Of a stretch of DNA of 64,000 bases, positions 48,761-60,629 are shown piece after piece (positions within the stretch are counted from its first letter, which is position 1; each line of letters opens with the position of its first letter). This stretch comes from Enoplosus armatus (taxonomy: Eukaryota > Chordata > Actinopteri > Centrarchiformes > Enoplosidae), in contig NC_092180.1 in NCBI RefSeq assembly GCF_043641665.1, positions 30,699,445 through 30,763,444 of the forward strand, in the 5' to 3' direction. A model generated the notes under the pieces. The model was not told where the DNA came from. It did no database searches and saw only the letters and a program-made list of their open reading frames with translations. Made by a program: the position numbers and the translations under genes.

Positions 48761-49258
48761 ATAAACCAAGCTGACTGCTGAATGTTAATTGTCCTTGTTG
48801 AACTCAACGACTGGCTGCTATAATCAATATTTTCATATTGACAATAAAGAAGAGTAAATCCACTGTACACTACCTGCTCGGCAGCAAACAGCAGACAGAC
48901 AAAACTAGACTAGCTGGTGAACATTTAGCGGCTAAAGATATTTCCCGCAGGAGTTGGTGGAGAACAAACACAGAGCTAACAGAGAGAGCATATTGGACTT
49001 CCATTCATCAGGTGACACGAACGCCACTCCACAGCATCATGTTGCTCTGTGACTGCTGGATGTGGAGATAAGCAACTGTTTGCTAATCAAAAACCAAAAA
49101 AAACAAAAACATTTTCTCCTCACGGATGGAGACGATAATATTAACACATGTACAATGTTATACAATCCAGTACAACAGTCCTGCAACACATCCTATCTTT
49201 GTGATGTTAGTTTTTTGCTGAAACTGTCAGAAAGTCGATCAAAGATCATTTTTTTAGG
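48761..49258. other. Non-coding stretch
   Basis: No gene and no recognised repeat. Confidence 0.5.
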
Positions 49259-49266
49259 TTGTAGAG

Positions 49267-50050
49267 CATGGGTCACTAACAGGCGGACCGCGGTCCGAGT
49301 CCGGACCCGGACGCCGTCCGATACGGACCCGGACCTATAATCAATTTTTTGAGTTTCAAAGTTTTGATGGGGCGCTTCCATTTTAACCGGCGCAGCTTTT
49401 CTAGTCTTTGCGGCGCTGGTTTAGCGGCTCAGGAAACTCACAGACCAATTGCGTACGAGTTACGCCCACGTGATGCTACTCAGCCAATCAAATCTGTGCA
49501 TTCCAGGCGATAAACATTGCGACTCTGATTACAGACAGACGAGAGAGGTGAGAGGCGAGTGACCGACATAGGGAGAGAAGACACATTAGTTATTGTGAAA
49601 GTGGTTGAGACTGTTAAGATGTGAAACAGTTAACAGAGAAAAAGGGAAACTCAAGCTGCTGCTACACTTTATTTTGTTTTTCTAAAATTAAGCACTTTAT
49701 TTTAAGATGCACAATTTTTCAAAAGCTATTTTATTTATTTTCCCTATTTTATTTTGAAATGCAGCCCTTCTTTTACTTAATGAGAGAAGAACATTATACA
49801 TATCTACAGTATTATATATCTGTATAGTTTAATGTTAAGTGACAATAAATATGGTCAAAATGTTTTTGAATTGTACTTTCTTTATTTGATTTGACAGTCA
49901 GGTGTTGATCACATGCAGACGTTGATACAACTGCTAGACTACTTCAGTATATATCACACTAAATCACAACGCGAGTTAGACGTTATGATGTTCCGGACCT
50001 TTGCTTGAGGACATTTTCTCTAACTGGACCTCTTTAGTTGAATACCCCTG
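49267..50050 (+). mobile_element. Non-autonomous hAT-type DNA transposon with 8-bp duplication
   Basis: The left end is catgggtcactaacaggcgg then accgcggtccgagtccggac. The right end, read inwards on the minus strand, is caggggtattcaactaaaga then ggtccagttagagaaaatgt. The terminal 14 bases match at about 10 positions. The flanks are ttgtagag (49259-49266) and ctgtagag (50051-50058), an 8-bp target duplication with one change, as made by hAT transposases. The 784-bp interior has no transposase frame, so it needs a transposase from elsewhere. I recognise the 'cggaccgcggtccg' wording as a familiar teleost hAT group. Confidence 0.8.
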
Positions 50051-50058
50051 CTGTAGAG

Positions 50059-50447
50059 GGTAGCGGCGTCACGTCCACCCCTGCAGTGTAAATGTCTCTC
50101 TCCATTTCAGTGCGGGGTTTGTTTGTTTTTTTCTCTCTCTCTCTAAGCTCGTCACAGTTTTGACTTGAGATTATGTCGTTGCCTGTATGTCTGTCTAAGC
50201 AGGCTGAGTATAATCTAAGCTTGGTCAATGTCATGAGTAAGAACAAGTGCAAATGAGTCACATGTCTGCAGCCTACAGGAGGATTGCGCTGACGTGACAG
50301 AAACAAAACAACTTGACAAATAGCTCACAGGTACTTGGTGCCAAATGTTGGATGAGTGCAGGTTTCCCGATGATGTCCGCAGATCAAGATGCTGCGGTGG
50401 GACGCTAAGTCAGCGTGTGCAGATGCATTGTACGTACATCTGCACAT

Positions 50448-50478
<31 letters not shown>

Positions 50479-53400
50479 CACACGTGCGCCCCTGCTGCAC
50501 CCTGCCATCCCCCGTGTTATCCCTTCTGACCTTGTTTAACCTGGAATCCAATCAGATTTGTGCAAAGACCGGAGGGCCTGTCAGATGTGTCAGCTTCAGC
50601 TTGCCACTGACTTCACAGCCAGATGTTCACTATGGCATCTGCCTCCCGGTGCTTTAACTATCTCACTGTTTCTCTCTCATCCCGTCTCTATCTCCTCCTG
50701 CGTATGCCACTCTCCACTACGTTCATCCCCCATGTCTGTGAATATACTACTTTGCACGCACAGTATTTAGGCCATTTTTTTTTTTTTTTGGAGCGTTCAT
50801 ATCGCAGATAAAGCAGCGAATCCATTGTGCTTAAGTTTAGGTTTTAGTTTCCGTAGGTTACGTTCCTTTTTCATGTGAAGCGATGGTAGATGTAGTCGTG
50901 CTTATCTTACTATAAGGGAGTTCTCCGACTCCTATTCAATGTGTGGGTGGATGTAAGTCAGCCTGCGTTGGCTGCACGGTCCACCAGCAAGTCTCCCCCC
51001 TGCAAGGGACATGATGATCCTCAAACATCAGCAGCCTTGGGGCCACCGGCAGGACAACTACGCTGGGTGGTCGTGAGGCTGGCTGAAAGGACTGAAAAAA
51101 AGGTAGTAAAGGGACTACTGAGCTGAGACTCTTTTGTCGCATCAGTTCGATTTGCTCCAGAATGTGAGACTGCTGGGTGACCTGGTGAAAAATGGAAAGT
51201 CAGTGGAAAGAACTAGACTAGAAAGCCCACAGATAAAAACTGTCCCCACCGACATACGCCGATTCTTTAGTGTCGGCAGGCAAAAAAAACGAGCCCATAC
51301 AATTGTTGGAATCCCACAAGAACACAGATTCACACCCTGATCATATTCATCATTTACTCAACAAGTATAATGTGTTCCCTGCAATTGTTTCAGAAATCGT
51401 AGCTTGATTGGCATCAATCAATACAAACTGTGTACAGGCGGGAAATCCTGAGAAAATGTTGCCTATACAACGCTCATTTAAGAATGCTATCAGTGATTAA
51501 TTGAGTATCTCTGTCTATCCATTTCAAGCGCCACATACCGAGTGAAAATCCTCTCCGGGTCATGGTTATTGAACGATATTTTGCGGCGCACGCACACACA
51601 CACCGTGGCTTATGTAAGCTCCAGGTTAGTCACATTATCTTTCCCTCGCTCGGCCTCCGTCAGATGAGATTAATTCGGCAGTCGCCGCGCAGCCTCCGCC
51701 CCGGCCTGACACGATGTTTGCTCTCTGGCTGGCAAATAATCTGAGAGCTGCATCAGAAAAAGTGGGAGTCGAGTTTTAGTGTAATGCTCCGGGCAGCTGC
51801 CTGCTGAGATCTCTTATCTATCTTATTAATTCATGTTTCGGTGATTTGTCATAATACCTTTCGATCTCCCAATCTCCAAGCGGGGATCTTGAATGACACT
51901 CTCCCGGGCTGTACAAGAGAAAATTCCTGTCGCTATCTTAATCTTCAACCAGCACCGGAAGATGTATTTAAACACACCCTGTTGACAAGCTGATTCTGTG
52001 CAACGTCACACTGGAGCTTCTGCAGATTCCCATGAAGTCACGTTTGTGCGAGGATTCCTGTCTCAAAATCGCTCAAACCATACTGCTCATTCATTCTGTA
52101 ACACCCTAGGGAGCCCCGCAGGGGTCATGGAGAAAAGACCATTTTATATATTTAGCAAACGCCTTTGGCATGGTGTATTTTGTCCTCCAAGTTTTGAAGG
52201 CGTTCAAAGCCTTACTGCTTCTGGACGGTTAAGCTGTATTTTACTCTGCTGTAGCTATACGGATATTTGTTAGCCAGCTAGGTCTGTTGGGTTTTTTTTT
52301 ACCCTGAGAAGCTAACGTTATAATGTTTATGTGGCTGAACTCACAACAAATCAGGCATTACGGCGATAACGCCGGTCCTTCCGTTCATTTGAATGTAATT
52401 TAGGTGTTGGCACCACAGGGAAAAAAAGTTGATACAGAACCAGTTTTTTTGGAGAAATGTGATGTCAGAGCTCCAGAGCTCCCACACACCGTCACACGAC
52501 CCTATCGCTGCAACGCCTGAATTGGCCTGAACGCAGCTTAACTGTCACAGTTTCACCTCCCAGTCCCTTCCTGCAGCCATACTTCCTCGTCCCCTGGCTA
52601 CTTGCCCAACAAGTGGGGATCACAATCCGGTTGCCTTGCACATGCAGTGCTCCTCCTCCGCAGATGGACCGAAGGCCCCTCTGCCTCTACCACAACCGCC
52701 CCCTGGTCCACCTCTGTCCAACTCTCCCTCTTCCCTGACCACGTCCTCTCGGTTGGTCTTCCTGACGTGAACTGTGATAGAAACGTGAACTGTAAAAGAA
52801 AAAGTTACTTGCGCAAATCAAATGGTTACAGAGTTCCTATTGGCAACTGCGGCTTCATAGCTTGGGTGATTGACAACACAAAAAAGTTTCTCGCACGTTG
52901 CTATGAAAGAGTAAATCAGACATATATACGTTTGCCAAACCAACCAGTTAGTCCTCATCGTCTTTGTGGGGGAAGCATTATTCTTATAAACATTCTTTAT
53001 AGAAGGAATGCTTGAAGTACATCGGATCCATGACAGAAGATGATGTCCGTCCCGTCAGGTTCCCGAACTCTTTGATGCGACCCGGGGCGGTTGGCGTGGT
53101 ACCGAAGAGCCTCGGCGGATCAGAACATGCTCCGATCTTTTTCTTGCCTCTTTACCCCCATCCCCTTTTTAGTTCCTGCTGCTTCACCCGTCAAGCTTTC
53201 TAATTTAGCACTGCCCTCATGCCGTGTACAGTAGAGGCAGATTTACCTCTCAAATGCTGGTACTTTTTGGCCAATGGGTCTTTGACTTCAGACTGAAAAT
53301 AGGTTTCTCATTTGTAGTCGGCTGAAACGGCAGATTCTGTCAGTTGTAGTTCAAAACTCCGCCTCCAGCTGACTATTTAATATTACTGGCTCAGGCTCGT

Positions 53401-55478
53401 GTGAAAAATTACTTTTGCACTATACTGAATGCGGAGTTCTGCAGCTGACTTTATCAGTATGTTTTCTCCTTGTTCAGTTTTGTGTTTGATCACTGTGTAT
53501 TTTTTCCCGGGAATATCAGCTGTTTTCATCCCCGCATGAAGTCTTTCATTACGTGACGGATATCTTCCCCCGCTTTTTACCTTTCTTCAGTCTTTTTTTA
53601 TCCCTTTCCACCACCCGAACTGTTGAGGCAAACCTGGAACAAATCCACGGGTTTGGAGTTAAATGCTTTTTTTCTTTCATCTGGAGGACAGTTTTCAGGT
53701 TCTCCTCCTCTTCTTCTCCCTCCTCAGCAAGCTCAACTTAATTTGAAGTATTTCAAGTCTTGTCTTACCACAAAGTCAACATACCAGTCACTTACCTGTG
53801 ATCAGGGACATTTAGGCTATCTCCTGGCATCGTTATCACTTCAGAACACACAGAAATCCAACATCCTACCTCTTTTGTGACACCGTCTTGAACCGGCAGC
53901 CTAATTTGACCAACGTGCACGTGCATCAAAAGTTCTGACATGCAAAGATTGCTTTGTTTCTATTCATATTAAATACTGCTAATGTTACAACCCTGATAAA
54001 CGGGGAGAAATAATCACAAGAGGGATAACGTTGTTTCCTCAGCGAGAACTTCAGCACGGTATCTATTATCATTAGCACCTGTCTCATTGAATTAGCATTT
54101 AACCTTTGGTTTTGTTGTGTATGATGACATCCCCTCTGTGTCCGCACAAGCAATGGGCGAAGCATGAGAGTGGAAATATCGCGCTACTTAATAAAATAAT
54201 AATACTAACATTTTAAAAAAATAATTCAAATAAAAAGTTCAGATTCCAAAAATAGTTTCCTTAAAGTTCACAGGTTTCCTACAAATGTGACTTTAACAGC
54301 TACAATACATTGCCAAACAGGCTTCATAGTCTATATACTGTAGGTCCGCTGTGGTTCCTGATTTATTTTCATGAATACAAACCTTTCTAAGCTAACAACA
54401 GCCATTAATTAGCATAGTATAGAGTTATGATTAGCTGGGCTTTCTGTGACTTTCACCCACCTGGAAGTCCAAATAAAAGGCTGGGTGAAATGGCAGGTCC
54501 CCAGTCGCTTCACCGGTGTTGCTGCTGCTGCCAACTAACTGACGAAAGCAGCCAACCAGCTGCCCTCCTGCCTTATGTAATGTTTACAGGCTACTCAAAT
54601 AGAAATGTATAGAAAATGAATGTGGGTATCTGTAAAAAAATATATATATTGTGCCTGCCTTTGTATAAATAGCCACTAGTGCTGGTTCTGTGGAGCTGGT
54701 TTTTCAAATCCGGAGCCTGCAGAGTGCCATAGGAGACAGGCGTCAATTATCCCTTTCACATCACCAGGCTGTGAAAGCGTTACATTGTCATGTGTTGTGA
54801 GGAAATATGGAAATATGACAGACACAGAAATGAAAGTCACACAAACTTAAGCACCAAGTCTTTATTTAAAAAAGACACAAAACAAAACAACAACAACAAC
54901 AAAAAAAGAAGCGTTGCTGCAGTAATGCTGTCACACCCCATGCGTCCAACGTCTCTGCCTGCGATGCTTCACAATATGGACACGAATACTCCATTCAGAC
55001 CGGCACAGTCGTGTGGGCCAAATCTGTAGTCATTCTAAAAATCTAATTCTGTGACATTCTCTGGTTCATCAGTGAAGTGTGGTCTCTGCTAACAGTGATA
55101 AGCAGAGATGAACCTTTTGACAGTACATGAATGGGCCTAATGCAGGCTGATTGCAGCCTCACTGGACTCCGGCTCACGGGAGCATCCCCTGTATAAAAGA
55201 CGGTATCCCTGACGGAGACACGCAATGCGCAAAAAGAAAACCACTTCCTGCCTGTTGGGCTTGCTCACTAAGAATTATTTAACCACAGCAAGCCAGTCCT
55301 GTGGGAACTGACCACCAGCCAGTGCTCTGGCCTAAGGACGAAGAGAAGAGGAAGGTCGCTGGTTCGATCCGAGTGAGCAAGGTGGAAGAGCAGCCCTCCC
55401 TTATCTTTACGCAGCCGACGGACCAGGCTGACTGTGTGAACAGGCTGTACGAAGCAGATTTTTACCTCTCATTCTCAG
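50059..55478. other. Long, repeat-poor non-coding stretch
   Basis: No gene is supported. Frames such as 52602-53015 (137 codons) have no recognised domain or splice context. Apart from a TG array at 50452-50478 the segment is almost free of recognised repeats. The part 51640-51960 is non-repetitive with A/T-rich homeobox-like words and is a candidate conserved non-coding element. Confidence 0.45.
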
Positions 55479-55790
55479 GAACGCCTTGAGGGAATTTCTT
55501 CAAATTTGGCGCTTGGGCTCAAGGATGGACCGATTAGAATTTGGTGGTCAAAGGACAAAGGTCACCGCGACCTCACAGAACACGTTTTTTTTGGGCCGTG
55601 ACTGAAGAATTGAGGCAGAAAATGTGACAAAACGTCACACAGAAGTTTAATGGGATACGACGATGGAGGACGATGATTTTTAGCCAAAAGGCCAAATGTC
55701 CTTTGGCCATTATTCAACACGATCACTGAATGGGTGACACTTTTGACCCAAAGGTCAAAGGTCATTTTGGCCTTAAAATAGCATTTTTAG
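55479..55790 (+). repeat. Teleost 'gaatttggtggtcaaagg' dispersed repeat
   Basis: Reads gaacgccttgagggaatttc, tcaaggatggaccgattaga, gaatttggtggtcaaaggac, aaaggtcaccgcgacctcac, tgaagaattgaggcagaaaa, ggccattattcaacacgatc and aaaggtcaaaggtcattttg, a common teleost repeat. Confidence 0.75.
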
Positions 55791-56330
55791 ATTCCAGATT
55801 TCACACACACACACTCATGTTGAAAGGGACGACACAATGAGTAAACAACAACTTGCACACTACGGGCTTTCCTCCATCCATCTCGTCCATCCTGCCTTTC
55901 ACTTCCCGCCTCCTTCGGAATCACGTGACTGCGAGGCAATGCGTTTCACGGCATGGCATTTGCGCATTTCGTCTGTTTATTAACGTTATTTCTTTTGCAC
56001 AAGTGGAAACTTTGGCCTGTTTGTGGCACTAGAAGTCACTCAAACTATTAGCAACTGATGAATATTCATGGCAAGCGTCATGGTAACATTTGGGAGACCT
56101 TTTCCTCGACTCAAGTGTTGGTCCCGAGGAACTGTTGAGATGATGGTGATGCTAGAGAAGGGACTAGTGCTTGTGTCGATGGCATTAGCATACTTAAGCT
56201 TCGCCTGTAGTGGAGGGAAGTTGTCCCTGCGTGGACATGAAGCTCGCGTTGCGTGCGAGCGTGAGTGATGAGTCATTTCCTGTGTATTTCCATCGTGAGT
56301 AACAGTCTGTGGTGAAAGAAAGCCATTAAC
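55791..56330. other. Non-coding stretch downstream of the candidate gene end
   Basis: No gene and no recognised repeat. Confidence 0.5.
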
Positions 56331-56334
56331 ATAA

Positions 56335-57362
56335 GACACCTTTCAAATCTACCTTTTATTACAAAAAACAATAAACCTTCATCTCAACCGCTGTTGACAA
56401 GTTACCAATAAATCATTTTTGTCTCATAGAAATGAAATGACTCACTTTGATCACCATATATTTAATAAAAATAAACATTATTGGAGGTGATTAACAACAA
56501 CGATGGTAAGGTGTGCCTTATCTTAATCAAAATATATCAGCTTATTATTTGTTGTTAACATGATGGAACACAGCTCAGAAACAAAAGTAAGTGTGTGTGT
56601 GTGTGTGTGTGTGTGTAGGAGGGGGGGTGGACATGGCATACATCAGACTAACACACTGGATGAACGGTGGCTCTGTATGATGAAGATGCCTGACTACAGA
56701 AGGAGATGTAAATGATCGACAAGTCATGCTGATCAAACCGCCCCTTCCGAAGGAAAAACAAAACAAACAAAAAAAAAACACGGAAGTCTTCCATATAACA
56801 AATCAAAGTGGCCACGTTTAAATCAGCCGTAGGACTCAACACTGAGGGGATCTGTGTGTTGTCAGAGTGAACAGGAATTGACAGTGGAAATGCTGCGATG
56901 CTGCTGGGATGCGAGTGTGTGAGTGTTTGAGGAGGGCCATGCACGAAGCCGGTGCAGAGCAGAGGCAGCGCTTCATGTGGCCACGCTGCGTAAGTGCTGT
57001 GTGTGGATCAGTGGCGACGCTCCCCGTCGTTCACTGCTCACAGGACACCCCTCCTCTCCACACTCTGCCCTGTCAACAGTCCTGTTGCTGTAGCTTCCAT
57101 TTCTGTTTCCAGTCCGAGGAGTGTCCCTCTTTTCCCTAGTCTCGTCCGTCCGACTCCTCCGTCCTCCGTGGCGCTGCTTTCACTCCCTGCAGTGATGTGT
57201 TGCAACGGCATACATCGATTTAATGTGACTCTTTCTGCCCTGGTGGGCACGGACTGCTGCTTGTTTTTTGTGTGTGTGTGTGTGTGTGTGTGGGTTTCTT
57301 TTGTTTTTTTGGTATAGAAAGTGAGAACGTTCCAGGTGGACATCATTTTGGTTGAAGTCTCT
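56335..57362 (-). other. Probable 3' UTR of the minus-strand candidate gene
   Basis: About 1 kb between the TGA at 57363-57365 and an AATAAA at 56355-56360. It is non-repetitive except for CA arrays at about 57268-57291 and 56590-56617. The proportions (28 codons in the last exon and a long UTR) are normal for a vertebrate terminal exon. The extent is inferred, not shown by a transcript. Confidence 0.45.
56355..56360 (-). terminator. Candidate polyadenylation signal AATAAA
   Basis: On the minus strand, ttgtaataaaaggtagattt contains a canonical AATAAA about 1 kb after the stop codon. I noticed no earlier AATAAA on this strand between the stop and this site. Confidence 0.5.
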
Positions 57363-57451
57363 TCAGTGGGCCAACAGGAAGGGGATGAGCTTATGCAGGA
57401 ACAGGAGAGTGATGCAGAGGAGGGGGTCCATGGTGCTCATCGCACCGCAGC
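57363..57451 (-). CDS. Candidate 3'-terminal exon encoding a GPI-anchor-like C terminus
   Basis: Minus strand. A strong acceptor, ttttcttctttctttatctt then ctacctgtctctctcatcca and g, ends at 57452, and the exon begins GC (two bases completing a split codon). Twenty-eight codons and a TGA follow: CGAMSTMDPLLCITLLFLHK then LIPFLLAH. Small residues (C, G, A, S, T), a short MDP spacer and a hydrophobic end match a GPI-attachment signal, although the internal K is unusual. Proteins ending this way include calcium-channel alpha2/delta subunits, whose tails also have a CG before the hydrophobic part, IgLONs and GDNF receptors. I cannot choose between them. No upstream exon was seen to 64000, so the last intron would exceed 6.5 kb. 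Confidence 0.5.
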
Positions 57452-57554
57452 CTGGATGAGAGAGACAGGTAGAAGATAAAGAAAGAAGAAAATTACGAGT
57501 GGATTCTGCAAATCACACTGACAGTATCTTATTGTTTAATAATAAGACAAGAAG

Positions 57555-57750
57555 ACTAAGGGCCCGATTTAAACTCCCCTTTTGCCAGTTGAAGGGGGCA
57601 TGATCTGGGTGCAAAGTAAGGCAAAAGGGCTTGTATTTAGTCTCTTCATTATTCATAGGTAAGTTGTGCTGGGGCTCAAGTCTCAGGATTTCTTGGTCTT
57701 AATAATAAAACACGTTTTCCTCGTGGCTGTAGAGATCAGAGGCCCAAATG
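57555..57750 (+). repeat. Fragment of a DNA-transposon-like repeat (GGGCCC end)
   Basis: Begins taagggcccgatttaaactc and runs to aacacgttttcctcgtggct then gtagagatca. The reverse complement of the latter matches 60957-60990 (tgatctctacagccacgaag then aaaacatg). The two copies are therefore the same family in opposite orientation. It lies in the candidate gene's last intron. Confidence 0.65.
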
Positions 57751-58177
57751 AGGTGATGTAAGAATCTGAACATCAGAGCCTCTGAGTGATTGATATCAGC
57801 TGATGGGTTTACGCGCTCTCCCTCCTGCCTGTCAGCTGCCTTTTTTTCCCCCCCTCTTCCTCACAGCAGTACTAGGCTTTATTTTGATCCCAGCCTTCAT
57901 CCCCTCACAGAGAATGTCAGGTGTCCTACTGTGCGGTGCCACCGGGGGACATCTGGGGTCCTATGCGCTATTACGCACGGCATAGTGGCTGGGCATGGAA
58001 CCCTCATTGTTTCATCACATCAAGTGAATGTGTGTTTGTGCTTGTGGTAACCCCCCCCCCCCAACATAACAAATCCCACTGTAACCCCTGATAACAAGCA
58101 GACCCGGTGTAAGATAGGACCCTAAGAGTCTACAGCCATGCTGCGAGCCTGCACACAGCAGTGCTTTACCAGGTTCA
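57751..58177. other. Non-coding stretch
   Basis: I see no gene. A poly(C) tract lies at 58052-58062. Confidence 0.5.
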
Positions 58178-58620
58178 CCATCTTAGTTTAGCATGCTTAC
58201 ATTAGATAATTAGCATAAAACGCAAAGTACAGCCGAGGCTGATGGGAATTTTGGCATCATCTGGACAAGTCAGAGGATCACCGCAGTTGCTACAATTCCT
58301 CCTGAGAGGAACGAGAACAATCCAATAGCAACAGCACCAGCACAGAAGTCAGGGGATCACCAAAGTCACTGAGATTCATCATGTGAATCATCAGATTCAT
58401 ACACCTTGAATAATTTATCAAGTACATCTAGAGATATTTGAGTGAAAACCTTGATATGCAGGTGGCGCTAGAGGAAAAGTCAGGGGACCAAAGTCATTCG
58501 TTCCATGAATGCCTGTACAGAATGTCACGTCAGTCCATCAAGTAGATATTTCAGTCTGGACCAAAATGGTGGACCGAGGGACATTGCCATTCACAGAGCC
58601 CCCCCCCCCCCGGGTATATT
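58178..58620 (+). repeat. Teleost long dispersed repeat ('gttagcatgctaa' family), later part
   Basis: Reads gtttagcatgcttacattag, aaagtacagccgaggctgat, agtcagaggatcaccgcagt, ggtggcgctagaggaaaagt, caaagtcattcgttccatga, then tatttcagtctggaccaaaa, tggtggaccgagggacattg. Related to 13163-13322 and 11575-11790. Confidence 0.8.
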
Positions 58621-60629
58621 TGCTGTTGCTACACCTGTTCAATCCATTCCTTTTAACACTTTTGCTCATGTTTTTGGTTTTGCAAAGGTGGAGGAAAAAG
58701 TCATGAACCTCCAAAACTCTTTGGATACCAAACATCTGATCTGATAGGACAATCACAGGGATTTGCATAATGGTCAGTAGGTTGGTCCCTTTTTATGTTA
58801 GTGGCATTGCTCGCACAAAAAGCTGATTTTCCACCCAGTCTGACATCACAATGCAAACTGGACCCTCTTGGTCCAGGGTGCTGGTCAGACTGCACACACC
58901 CTGTGCAGGGACCAGGTGTCCCTGCTGACGGGTCACCAAATATCACTCTAGCCGCTATCACCAGACTGACACATGTGACACCCTCAGTATAATCTAATGG
59001 AGATGTGTGTTCCCCTGTATGACCTCCCTGGGTTCTCTCTACTGACTGCCCATGAAGACAAATCTGTTACAGAAGCATCTTCACTTCAACATACAGAGTG
59101 AATATAAGCAGGAAAGTAGCTTTTTCTCAAGCCATACTGCGCGTATTTGATAGTGTGTGCTCATAAATAAATACTGGTAAAGACAGGGTATTATTCACAA
59201 GAAAGGCGGTGGAGCCTTTAATTTGAAAGCAAAAGAAAAAAGCTTTTGATAAGCTAATCTGAGCCTTTATCACCGCTAGACACGTACGATCCAGACAGCT
59301 CAATGCCACTGGGAGCTATTGAAGAAAATCCAGGAGAGAACACAACATATGGTCTTTGAAATATGCTCATGTCCTACAACTTTACATGTGCTTACTTATC
59401 GTATTTCCTCTCCAAAGTGTTCTATGTGATGAATTTAATTTCCCCTGGGCAGGCCAGAACGAAAAACCATTAGTAATGTGTCAGTAGTCCACTATTTGAG
59501 AGGCATTATTCAACAAGTGCCATGCAGGGGAGGATTCCTTTCTGTGAAATAAGGCTAAATAAAGAAAATGGCTTGGATTTAGATTGTGGCAGAGTGGCAG
59601 GCCTTATGCTAAATACACTACATACCTAGTCCACACAGTATATGTACAGTACCACAAGCGTAATAGCCATACAGTCACTTGGATGATATAAATCAAATAC
59701 TGGAAGCATTTTGTTTAAATTATTATTTCAAGTATAACCTTAAACTAATCAACACTATGATGTGACGCTGCTTTAGAAATGTCGGCCACGACAAGTCGTC
59801 ATTAGCCACGCGGACAAAGCCTATGTGTGTACCGGGGCTTCACTAGAGACCACTATCACTATGTTAAGATTCATGCTCTGAGCGTAGTGATCTCATAGAA
59901 ATCCCACCTCTGAACCCCTCCTTCGATGTCTCCTTCACTCTGAGCGTATGTCTGGAGGGGTCAGCACCTGGATCAGTCAGGAGCTGGATCAGCCGAACAC
60001 GTGCAAGACTGTGAGCGCAAAGTCAACGGAAGCTGCGGCGCACATTTGCGCGACGCGCATTTTCTTAGCAATACTGGCCCTTCAGGGTGAGTTGAAACAT
60101 CCCTTGATCTGTCAACCTCTGCGTGCTAGAGAAAAGAGAGATACTGCCGCTCAGACATCATTTGACCTGTTGATTTATTATAAATCCTACTACAACCTCT
60201 CCTTGCTATATGCGAGGTGTGTAATGCTGAAGTCCTCCGATTCAAACCGCATCAATGTGCTAAGAGAAACTGCGCAGGAAGATGAAATGCTTTGCCTTTA
60301 GAAATAATCAGTAAGACATGCTTTTAAGATATCTCTGGAATCATTTCAGAGATTTTCCATGTTCCCATATCAGTCAACTGCAAACCCTTCGCGTGGGCTT
60401 GGACTGTCAGTCAGTCAGTCAGTGAAGTACAGGTTTAGCAAGGTGGTAAGAGATGCTATATGACTACTGAGAAACTTCACCAGCAGTCGTCAACAAATGA
60501 TTCTGCTTCTGTCTGGAGGGGGCTCAGACAGATCACAAAAGCCCCCAATTCCATTAATGACTTGCAGCAGGGTTATTGATCATCCTCGCAAGTCAATCTG
60601 AGTAATCCATTTTCTCATCTTCCCTCAAC
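58621..60629. other. Non-coding stretch
   Basis: No gene is supported. The segment 59100-59600 is non-repetitive and A/T-rich (for example gcttttgataagctaatctg) and may be conserved non-coding DNA. The 117-codon frame at 59948-60301 has no recognised domain. Confidence 0.45.

Noticed and set aside
52602..53015. 137-codon frame in a repeat-poor region
   Set aside because: No domain recognised and no flanking splice signals; left as unsupported.
55355..55385. tRNA B-box-like ggttcgatcc
   Set aside because: No A box at a suitable distance and no cloverleaf could be drawn; likely chance or an old SINE trace.
57363..57451. Naming the exon as a specific calcium-channel alpha2/delta subunit
   Set aside because: The CG-hydrophobic tail is suggestive, but 28 residues are too few and no upstream exon was found.
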